64,000 nucleotides of DNA from Conoideocrella luteorostrata. Lineage: Eukaryota; Ascomycota; Sordariomycetes; Hypocreales; Clavicipitaceae. Position 1 is the stretch's first letter. The number at the start of each line of letters is the position of its first letter. The position numbers were made by a program, and so were the translations under genes. The DNA lies in assembly GCA_032433595.1 (NCBI GenBank), contig JASWJB010000032.1, positions 124,001-188,000 on the forward strand, read 5' to 3'. The notes under the pieces are model-generated. The model made no database searches. It saw only the letters and a list, made by a program, of their open reading frames with translations, and had not been told where the DNA came from. This document shows, one piece after another, positions 55,772 to 64,000 of this stretch.

Positions 55772-57858
55772 ATGCCCGTGCCGAAAGTTACCACGCCGCT
55801 GAGGCATCGTCTGACTTTGGCTCAATTGTCGGCTTATGACGACATCTTGACTGATGCGCTAGTCGATCATGTCAGTGCTTTCGCCCGGTCACGATAATCT
55901 ACCAAACGTGGAGACATGGAAGCTGACATTGCGCCATTCAGGTATTTTACTGGACAAATGTCCCTAAGAACAGACCCTCATATCATGCTTCGCGTGGTAT
56001 TTCGGAGGCTGTTATTGCCAAGATTATCCAGGATGAGGTGGTTCTCAATAAGGATTTGGTAGCGGCTGAGGAGAAATTGCTTGCTACGGATGGATTGAGG
56101 AGGTTCATAAACGGTTTGAAGGCAGACAAGGAAAGGGACGACTTCATGCGGCACCTGCGGCGCTACGTGCAAATTTATCTGCCCGATTGCCCGTGGGAGG
56201 TCAGCTCCACCAACAGATATACGATTGTCTCCCATGAGGCTAGCATCACGGCAAGGCGGTACATTAAGCGCAATGAGTCTATCAAGTACCTGTCTGGTAT
56301 TCAGGTGGTTATTACGCCCGAGGAAGAGGAGGAGATTGCCGTACGCAAGAAGGACTTTAGTGTCGTGGTGAGCTCAAGAAGCAAAAGCACAAGTTTGTTC
56401 ATGGGTCCTGCCCGCTTCGCAAATCACGACTGCGAAGCAAATGCAAAGTTGATGACGACTAGTCACGCAGGGATTGAAATTGTGGCGATCCGGCCGATTG
56501 AGTCTGGCGAGGAAATTACCGTAACGTACGGAGAGAACTACTTTGGGGACGATAATTGCGAGTGTCTCTGCAGAACGTGTGAAAAGGGTTTGAGAAACGG
56601 CTGGGAGCCTGCAGAAGGTGCTGCAATCGTTCCTACATGCGAGGAAGAAGAGCGGAAAGACATGTATTCGCTGCGAAGACGACGACGTGAGGACAGTGTT
56701 GGTGGCTCCCGAACTCCCTCTGTAACCCCAGGTACTCGGCCCCGCGTGATGAGAACGAAAGCCAAAAGCTCGCGGCTGAGCAATGCTCACGACTCGCCGA
56801 TTCCAGCATCACCTGCGCCTGATACCCCTCACGGCCGAAAGAGGCCGATTGATGCAATGGCCACCCCACCTATCACTCCAGCCAAAAGGCTCAGGCACAC
56901 AATTGAGCCGGTTCCAAACCTAACCGCTTCACGAGGTAGCTCAATTAGCGAGATATCATCATCAAGTCACGAGGAGGCCATGGAGACGGATGTCACTTCA
57001 CCTGAGAAGGACAGCCCAGAACCTCTCTTTCAGACACCGATGAAGGGAACTGCGAGGAAGATGGACGATGAGGATACGAAGCGGGGCGACACTATCACCG
57101 CCATTGTTCCATTTTCTCCCGAGAGCGTCAGCAGCCTCAGGTCGCCACCGTCCTCACAGAGAGGCATGGCGGACTCGTCTAAGCCGACAACGAAAGATAT
57201 TGGTACTATGTCGATATCTGCAATTCTCAATTCCCCCCACAGCTCCGAGCCTCCAACCGTTGCACCCATCACGATTAGCATCGAAGCAGTCGACGAGTCG
57301 GAAGTAGCCTCAACAACAAACGCACAGCCTCCACGAAAGAAGACAGTGCGAAAGTTTGTGAAGCAGAACAACTCTCCACCAGCTAAGGTTCGTCTCCCAG
57401 GAGACTACGTCCTAACTCCACTACTCCTCTCGGAGCCGGAAATGGCTTGGATCCAGTGCACAATCTGTACAGACTACTTCGTCCAACAAAACGCCTACGT
57501 TACTCGAGCGTCATGCCCCCGGTGCGAACGGCACTCCAAGCTGTACGGATACATGTGGCCCAAGACAGACAAGGCCGGCCCTGCGGATAAAGAAGAGCGC
57601 ATATTAGATCACAGACTTATACATCGATTTTTGAACTCAAATGATGAGCGCAAAGCCAGGGGCAGAAAGACCATGACCGAACGGGAGGAAACGGCAGAGG
57701 CAAGTGAGCCTGAGAGAGGTAGACGGAAACAACGTAGCCACAGCAAGAAAGACGCTGAGAAGACTCAAGACTCTGTGGTGGTCAGGCTGCAGGAGGAAAC
57801 ATCAAGCCTCCGCCGAAGTGGCCGGTCTCGCAGAATTAGCAGCAAACTGGACGGCTGA
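55772..57858 (+). CDS. SET9: Histone H4 lysine-20 methyltransferase Set9 (SUV4-20 family)
   Basis: SET-domain enzyme that methylates histone H4 Lys20, with roles in DNA damage checkpoint signalling and silent chromatin. Two exons, 55772-55870 and 55942-57858, with a 71-bp intron (GTCAGT donor) give 671 residues. The N-terminus MPVPKVTTPLRHRLTLAQLS and the following DILTDALVDHVFYWTNVPKN are typical. The SET core shows ARFANHDCEANAKLM (Asn and His near residues 194-195) and EEITVTYGENYFG, followed by the post-SET cysteines CECLCRTC. A long disordered basic and Ser/Pro-rich region follows. Near residue 540 there is a second Cys cluster, IQCTICTDYF then SCPRCERHSKLYGY, which may bind zinc. The C-terminus is basic (RRSGRSRRISSKLDG). 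Confidence 0.94.
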
Positions 57859-58474
57859 CAGGCCTCAACGAACATAGGGCCATCGAGGTAAATTTTTAAT
57901 ATCTTGGCGATGGCGCGAAGGGAAATAATATTTAGTAAGCGAGCTCATCCAAGCAATGTACACATATGCACACAGCCCCCTTTTTTTCGTCTTATTTTTG
58001 CTAGCTTCTTCAGAATACATATGGTCCAGTGTGCCAATCAGGAATGTGTCGCAGTTCAGAAACGTGTGATGCAATATTGTGATGGGTCAAGTCGCAGGCA
58101 CAGCAATGAAGTCGTGTATTTGTATTACTACGGGCTGGCTGCTCCATTGTTCCGTTTGAAGTAGAGCGTTGAACAATGAGGCGCAGCAATAATGCCGTCT
58201 AGGGGCATTTAACGTGCGACGGCCAAAGCGTGCATCAGCGATTGGCTGAAGACAGCGACAGCTGGACTGCTGGGGGTTATCGGCAAGAATCTGGGGTTAG
58301 CAGGAGTCAAGCCGTGCCGATCGCCGCCCCTCATTCGCTCGCCATGTCTTCATCCCAACAACGGTCCAATAACAGCCGCGCCACCCACATGCAAGGCACC
58401 TTAGCTCTGCACATGTGCGAGGGGCGACCGAGATTAGCACACCAGCACTCCGTAACAAGTTAACCACTCCCCTT

Positions 58475-58507
58475 GTCCCCGTAACGTCCCCGTAACGTCC
58501 CCGTAAC
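58475..58507 (+). repeat. Three perfect tandem copies of GTCCCCGTAAC
   Basis: Head-to-tail 11-bp units, 25 bp upstream of a TATA box and about 170 bp upstream of the PI-PLC-like start codon. The position suggests a transcription-factor binding array, but the factor is unknown (CCCC-type sites are bound by some fungal C2H2 zinc fingers). Confidence 0.9.
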
Positions 58508-58531
58508 TAGCTCGTTCAATGCAACGCTCTT

Positions 58532-58538
58532 TATAAAG
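58532..58538 (+). promoter_or_regulatory. TATA box of the PI-PLC-like gene
   Basis: TATAAAG 137 bp upstream of the ATG at 58675, directly after the tandem GTCCCCGTAAC array. The spacing to a plausible transcription start is normal for fungi. Confidence 0.6.
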
Positions 58539-58674
58539 AAGCGATGGCTGGCCTCCTCGCCCGGCGCATCCTCCTCGACTTGGGGTGTCCCATCAGCTGA
58601 TTGACGGCTATACTACTTTTTCGTAAGACATCTTTGGTGGCGGCATTTGAGCTGAATTGACCGAGGGGTTGATA

Positions 58675-60112
58675 ATGGTAAGTTGCTTGATGAACTTGGG
58701 AATGGCATTGATGGGATCACCAGGGGAGGGCGACTAACGGGGGAGCATTTCACAGGGTCTAAAGCAATTCCTCCTTCTCGGCGGCGTGCCGGTCGCCCTG
58801 GGTGCCGCATGTGGTATGGATTACACGAAGAATGGCCTGGTTTGGGGCGATGCGATTCGAATGAACCAGATTCAGGTCGTTGGCACACACAACAGCTATC
58901 ACATGGAAGCACCGGAGCAGGAGAAGGTGCTGATGCAGAAGCTGTCCCCGGATGTGAAGGACTTGTTCTACAATCACGACAAGCTGGATGTGCAGCTGAA
59001 GGAGCAACACGTGCGGAATTTGGAGTAGGTGATCCACCCCGCAAACGAAAGAACGAAAGACTCGATGAGAATTGCGATCGAGACAAGGGATCAAATTTAC
59101 GCACGTAGATACTGACTTGGCGCACAATGATGACAGGCTCGACATTCTCGCCGATCCAGAAGGCGGACACTACGCAAAACCACTGATCAGCAAGCTAGGC
59201 GGCTTTCCCTACCCAGACGATCCGGCCTACAATCAATCAGGCACCAAAGTCATGCACATCCCCGATCTCGACATCCACACTGTTTGCACGACATTTGTAT
59301 CCTGCCTCAAAATCATCAAGACCTGGATGGATGCCAACCCGAAGGCCGTTCCCATCCCCATCATGACGGAGTTCAAGGAAGCCGATCCCCTGAGCGCGGT
59401 TCTGGGCGGCGCCAAGGCAATCCCGTGGGATGACAGCAAGCTGCTGGACGGGATTGACCAGGAGATTCGTTCCGTGTTCGACGCGAAGCAGCTCATTACG
59501 CCGGATGATATCAGACGGCCGGGGCTCACGTTGGAAGAGTCGGTGCTCAAGTTTGGTTGGCCGAACCTGGACTCGGCTCGTGGCAGGATCTTCTTCTTGA
59601 TGGACAATGGGAAGGACGATAAGGTCAATAAGAAATACATCGAAGGGAAGACTAATTTGGAGGGGAGGGTGTTGTTTACGAACTCCGCGCCGGGGAGTGC
59701 GGAGTGTGCTTTCCAAAAGGTTAGTTTTGTGTTCTTTTTTTTTTTTTTTTTCTACTTTTTGCGCCACGTCCGCCCTTTTGGGAATCAAATGCTGACGGGA
59801 GATGTTTGGGGACAGCTCAATGACCCCGTGACAGACACGTACGTAGCCAACATCCAGAAGCAAGTCAAGGCAGGCTACTGGGTGCGCACCATGGCGGACA
59901 CGGCGCTGGGGACTGTGCGGAACTGCACGACCTTCCAGCGCGACGGAGCCTTCAAGTCCGGCGCGCAGATTGTATCGAGTGACTTCCCTGTGTCGGGCGT
60001 GAGCGAGCGGTACGGCGGATGCAAGTACGTAGTTGAGATTGGGGACGGCAAGGTCGCGAGGTGTAACCCAGTGAATGGGAGGGAGGGGTGTGCTGACAAG
60101 GAGCTGGAATGA
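58675..60112 (+). CDS. Secreted Ca2+-dependent PI-PLC-like phosphodiesterase
   Basis: Member of the PLC-like phosphodiesterase superfamily, of the calcium-dependent phosphoinositide phospholipase C (PI-PLC-C1) type. Exons 58675-58677 (just ATG), 58756-59024, 59137-59719 and 59816-60112 give 383 residues; introns are 78, 112 and 96 bp. The start MGLKQFLLLGGVPVALGAACG is a signal peptide, so the enzyme is secreted. The catalytic region shows QIQVVGTHNSYHME with the first active-site His, then LDILADPEGGHYA across the second junction, MTEFKEADPLS and RIFFLMDNGKDD. The last intron (59720-59815) contains a T run, is a multiple of three and is free of stops; joining AFQK to LNDPVTDTY matches the family. 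Substrate specificity is unknown. The ending KELE is uncharged with respect to membrane anchoring, so no GPI site is seen. Confidence 0.9.
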
Positions 60113-60812
60113 TAGTATGATGATGATGTGGGATGTGATGCGATGTGTGTATATCGAGTGTGTATATCGGGTATTGAATTAGACTTGGGATGGTTATTTC
60201 AGTCGGCTAGTTATTCTGTAAGATGGTTAAGAGTAGTTTGAGTCCAGTGTTGTGTTGTGTTGTGTGATAGCGGTGCTAGATGGCTGGTTGCTCCCGGTAG
60301 TTTCAACGGTGCTGTGAGATGTAGCATTGTTGTTGGGCCGGCGCGAAGTGTGTGGTTCTACGGCTGGGGATTATAGATATATGGAAAGTCTGCATCTTGG
60401 TCGCAGGAGCAGGTGAGCAGGAAGGCATCTTACCCTGATGGCATGACATCAGTCAGGTGTTATTACAAAGCACGCAAGACAAGGTGCTGGATGGGGATCG
60501 ACAAAAACGAGCAGGTTAACAGCTATAATAATTAGTAACGGCCTGGTATTGTTGGTCAATGTTCCCCGGCAAGGTGTCTTTCATCATCAGGTAAGTCCAT
60601 GAGGGACAACAAAAAAGAATTAATTTGAAACATAATTAGTAACGGTAAGTCAGCACAGCAAAACATATTTGCAGTCCTCAAATCCCAAATTACAAGCTGC
60701 ATAGCGTGTTTATATGAGCACTCCTGTATGACTGCCAATTAATTACTCCGTACTCCCTACCTTTGAGAGCCAAAGCTCGGCGAGGTCAGGTTCAACTCTC
60801 GCTTTCAGTGAT

Positions 60813-60833
60813 CTACCTACCTACCTACCTACC
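60813..60833. repeat. (CTAC)n microsatellite
   Basis: Five perfect CTAC units. The same motif recurs at 61883-61907. Confidence 0.95.
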
Positions 60834-61205
60834 CTACAGAGCCGACGGAATTTCAGAGCTTCTGCAATTTCTTAAAGTACGGCTGCAACAACTGCTCGGA
60901 TAGTTAACTACCAGCTAGTTAAATCAATGGCAAATAAATGCCGACATGCGAGCGCACAGCTTTCTAGTACAACGCCGCAGCGACTGCTATCTTTTAAAGA
61001 CCGACATGCTCATCCACCTCTTTGGCTGACACAGCCTTCACTCATCTGCGCTTATAGCTCGCCCGAGCGTGTAAGAAGACCTCGCCAGACAGGATTGTGC
61101 AAGTTTACTCTGCGCTGCGCGCGAAAGGGGAGGGTAGAAGGTGTGTGTGCTTGGGTATTCAAGAATATCTGTGTAGGTGGGTTTCTGAGGTGTTCGTAGG
61201 TGGAC

Positions 61206-61230
61206 GACTGGACTGGACTGGACTGGATTG
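61206..61230. repeat. (GACTG)n tandem repeat
   Basis: Four perfect GACTG units and one GATTG. Confidence 0.9.
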
Positions 61231-61584
61231 GCCTGCTCATTGTTACGTTGTCGGTAATTACAGCTGCTCATGCAGCAACGATCAAGGCATGGCGTTTAGG
61301 CGTTTAGCAGTGCCCAGCGCCACGGAGTGTCGGCTGTCCCAATCGCCGATCAGGAATTAAATTATGTACCTGGCCAACGTCGTCGGGCACTGGCTGTGCT
61401 CCGTGCAGTGAGTGACTGACTGCAAGATGTACTCCGTGAGTTACGTTATGGGGACGTATGGTGGAGGTGGTGGACTAGAAAAGCTCGGTACCGCCCCGTG
61501 GACGCACCTCTTGGTGATGGTCCGCAGGCGGATCTTGTCAATGCAGAGAGCTCTCTTTTCATGGTTACCAAGTACTAGTAAGTA

Positions 61585-61607
61585 GTTAATTAGTTAATTA
61601 GTTAATT
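61585..61607. repeat. GTTAATTA tandem repeat
   Basis: Three copies of GTTAATTA, the last ending early. Confidence 0.9.
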
Positions 61608-61816
61608 CGCTGTTTGGGACTATATGCTTGGATCGGCTTTCTTGCTAATTTTGTCGAAGTGGCGACGACTCCCTATTCGTCTTTGCAGGTTGCCTGCTGG
61701 TCCATCGCGGTTCCTGCAGTTTCTATACGCGTAACCCCCCCATACATCATACATGCATGTCCTGCCAGGGCGGTAAAGGCCCTGTGTTCTCCTGGTTGTG
61801 AACTAGTTAACTAGAG

Positions 61817-61844
61817 GGATGGATGGATGGATGGATGGATGGAT
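61817..61844. repeat. (GGAT)7 microsatellite
   Basis: Seven perfect GGAT units. Confidence 0.95.
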
Positions 61845-61882
61845 AGTGAGTCCTCCGACATTATCGAAGGCGAATCTCTTGA

Positions 61883-61907
61883 CTACCTACCTACCTACCT
61901 ACCTACC
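61883..61907. repeat. (CTAC)6 microsatellite
   Basis: Six perfect CTAC units, about 1 kb from the similar array at 60813. Confidence 0.95.
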
Positions 61908-62566
61908 AAAAACCCTGTAATAGCGGACAGCACCACGAACAGTCCCAAGAAATCTGATCCGAAGCTTCCGTCGCCTGTGTCTATAAGTAACCTTAATTTT
62001 ACAGCTGTTTCCACTGTAAGTGTCGCGAGTGGGCAACACGGGAGAGTTGTCTCAAACTGGTATTTGATCTTCTCGGAGGGGGAATGTGCGAGCCAAGGGT
62101 ATTGTTATTCTATACAAAGAAAAGAAAGAATTGATGACTTGGCACACAGAATGCCATCCAGTGATGGGCAATTGAGTTACTGGTAAAACAGTACGGAGTA
62201 CACGCACACCAGCTACTTCAGACGAAAGCCGAAAAATGGTACTCCATATGCTGCCAAGGACTCGACGGGATTCAAGCAAACATGGCCGGCGAGAAAAGGA
62301 GTCTTGATTCAGTCCGGTGCGGGCCTTTTTTCGGACAGTGAGTGGATCAAGACGTCTTGGCAATCACTTCACTGCTTGTGCTCTCCGTGTCTCCCTCGTG
62401 TTGTTCACATTGCGAGAGAAAATGGACAGCCCTGGGGTGTCCTAAAACGCCGATTCGGGGCCGGAGAGTAACTAGTTAGTCAGCGGAGTGCGTTGCCCTT
62501 CATCCATCTCACCTCGAAAAAATCTCCACAGCAGTAAGGCATGGCAGCGCGCACAGAGAGAGTGAG

Positions 62567-62625
62567 GGGGCATAAGCCGCAAATATTGGCATTGAAGGGG
62601 CATAGCCACAAATGTTGGCATTGAA
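62567..62625. repeat. Imperfect tandem duplication, 2 x about 30 bp
   Basis: Unit one (62567-62596) and unit two (62597-62625) both begin GGGGCATA and end TTGGCATTGAA, with one base deleted and two substitutions in the second. Confidence 0.9.
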
Positions 62626-63182
62626 GGCTCGATTACGGAGTAACTAACGAACATTTGAAAGTCCACTTGGCTGACGGAGAGTGGGAGAGAGCGCTCCGTT
62701 CGCGGAAAGTGACAGAGAGATTGGTTTTCGGCGCCGTTTGTTCCGGCACCCTGGAAGAATAGTCTTGGCACTGCGAGGAGGCTGCGGGCTGGAGCCAGAC
62801 AGCGTCGAGAATCATGGTTGAAGTGTTGCGGTGCCGTGCCCAGTCACGCAGCAGAGCGGACGTGCACAGAAACACAAATATACCTACAAACGCTACTCCG
62901 CGGCTGGCAAGCCACAGTGGTTTATGGTGCCGAGCAGCCAGTGGCTGGGGTGATCAATGAAAAGAAACGCGCGTCCCTCATAACTACGGGTTACCCAAAG
63001 GTGGAGGAGAGGAGAATTGCGACGGTGAAGGCAGACCATTGACTTTGACAGTGAATTAGCTGCGACAATACTGCATGCTCCTAGTTGGTGCTGATCCTGG
63101 GTATCATATATCAAGGATTGCTCACTGGGCCGGATGATGTGAAGTGCCGAGCCATTCGCATCCCGTCAACAATGAAGCACAG

Positions 63183-63215
63183 CTGTTACATAACCACGCC
63201 TGTTACATAACCACG
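63183..63215. repeat. Tandem duplication of CTGTTACATAACCACG
   Basis: Two perfect 16-bp copies at 63183-63198 and 63200-63215. Confidence 0.9.
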
Positions 63216-63642
63216 GTGCTTGCTCCTCCGTACACACTCCGTACAATAAGAGGCAACTACACCAGCCACATGTGCAGCCACCAATCGAAGGCGCGGCGTA
63301 CTTCAGTAGCTGCCGTCGACGTCACCAACAGCGCCAGTGTCAGGTGCAAGTGCGGCTCCAAGAAGGAGGTGTCGCGTGAGCAGAAGTTGCCGACTTACAA
63401 CTGCAGATAAGTGCAAACAATTGGGGACATAATTCAGGCAGGCAAAGACAACCAAGTGGACCAGTCCCACATTCATTCACTTTGATCGGGAATCCCATTC
63501 AAAGTTCCCACTTGAGCCCAGCATGAGGCACGCATTAAAGCCGGTAAAGAAAAATCGTCTCCATCCCCGCGAGGGTACGGAGATCGCAGCAGTTTGTAAA
63601 CTCCTACGCATCGCACGCAGGCTAGTAAGCGGGCAAGGAAAC

Positions 63643-63667
63643 AGGCAAGCAAGCAGGCAAGCAAGCA
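63643..63667. repeat. GGCAAGCA-type short repeat
   Basis: Run of alternating AGCA and GGCA tetramers. Confidence 0.8.
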
Positions 63668-64000
63668 TAGATGGGTCTGCAATACGGCACTTGAAGCCCA
63701 CCGTGGAACAGTATGTGCCCTCACGTACGGAGAGCATGGCAAAACATCCTCTCCTCCATGTTCGTGATCAAAACGCATCGGTCGCCCTAACTTCTGTCGC
63801 CCCGATGTCTGGAGTCTGGCTGTCCAGATGCCCGCGTCATCCTACGCCGTGCAATCTCTGCCGCCGAGTTACTAGCGGCTTGGCATTCACGCCGTGGTTG
63901 CACATGGTGCGGCTTGGCAAATACGATGTGTGAGCCCGATCTGGGGCATTCCAACCGTCATGTTCAAAGCATTTTAGCCTGAACAAGAAAAAGACGCAAA

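Larger units (their letters stand above)
57859..58674. other. Promoter region of the PI-PLC-like gene
   Basis: About 800 bp, with an 11-bp tandem repeat and a TATA box listed separately. No gene is seen. Confidence 0.6.
60113..64000. other. Gene-free 3.9 kb with microsatellites
   Basis: No family-like frame, splice pattern or RNA gene was recognised. The region holds tetranucleotide and pentanucleotide repeats, short tandem duplications and several TACGGAGTA elements. Individual repeats are listed separately. Confidence 0.55.

Noticed and set aside
1..64000. CRISPR arrays, prokaryotic operon signals, rRNA genes and intact transposons
   Set aside because: Searched by eye on both strands; spliced genes and spacing are eukaryotic, and no spaced direct-repeat array, rRNA-like block, transposase or reverse transcriptase frame was found.

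Overview
The window is nuclear DNA of a filamentous ascomycete (Pezizomycotina). The genes are well spaced and cut by short GT-AG introns (mostly 50-110 bp). Typical fungal families are present: a CPS1-type adenylating protein, an H4K20 methyltransferase of the Set9 type, an LrgB-like membrane protein, a giant DUF3638/DUF3645 protein, and a small cysteine-rich secreted protein of the 'biotrophy-associated' kind. Together with the many TACGGAGTA/TACTCCGTA intergenic elements these suggest Sordariomycetes, perhaps Hypocreales. That placement is inference only; no species can be named from the sequence.

Layout. 0.2-9.8 kb: mitochondrial phosphate carrier (+), a three-His-box membrane hydroxylase (+), long-form tRNase Z (+), sideroflexin (-) and a DUF1993 protein (-). 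10.8-13.3 kb: a large orphan protein (-). 15.4-20.3 kb: a four-helix membrane protein (+), a pepsin-like protein that lacks its first catalytic aspartate (+) and a ZIP zinc transporter (+). 22.1-28 kb: CPS1 (+). 28.7-32.4 kb: a ricin-type trefoil/transmembrane protein (-) and a small secreted cysteine-rich protein (-). 33.7-43.3 kb: the giant DUF3638 gene (+), interrupted by one in-frame TAG. 43.8-49.1 kb: a coiled-coil protein resembling augmin subunit 3 (-) and an LrgB-like protein (+). 49.5-60.1 kb: Ess1/Pin1 prolyl isomerase (-), RNA polymerase II subunit Rpb9 (+), mitochondrial uL14 (-), Set9 (+) and a secreted PI-PLC-like phosphodiesterase (+). 60.1-64 kb holds no recognisable gene, only microsatellites and short tandem repeats.

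The genes do not form one pathway; most are housekeeping. Mitochondrial functions recur (phosphate carrier, sideroflexin, uL14m, tRNase Z with a likely presequence). Ess1 and Rpb9 are both RNA polymerase II-related neighbours. No complete secondary-metabolite cluster, CRISPR array, tRNA, rRNA or intact transposon was seen.

The most striking signal is the TAG at 34722-34724. It sits where the family seems to have a Trp codon, in a gene otherwise open for more than 3,100 codons, and it lies in the loop of a predicted hairpin. This fits fungal A-to-I editing of UAG to UGG, but a single recent nonsense mutation or a weak 48-nt intron are live alternatives. Other points to check are a coding-like extension in the long first intron of RPB9, two genes whose first coding exon is only ATG, and the pepsin-like pseudopeptidase. 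All exon joins were made by eye from splice consensus and family knowledge.
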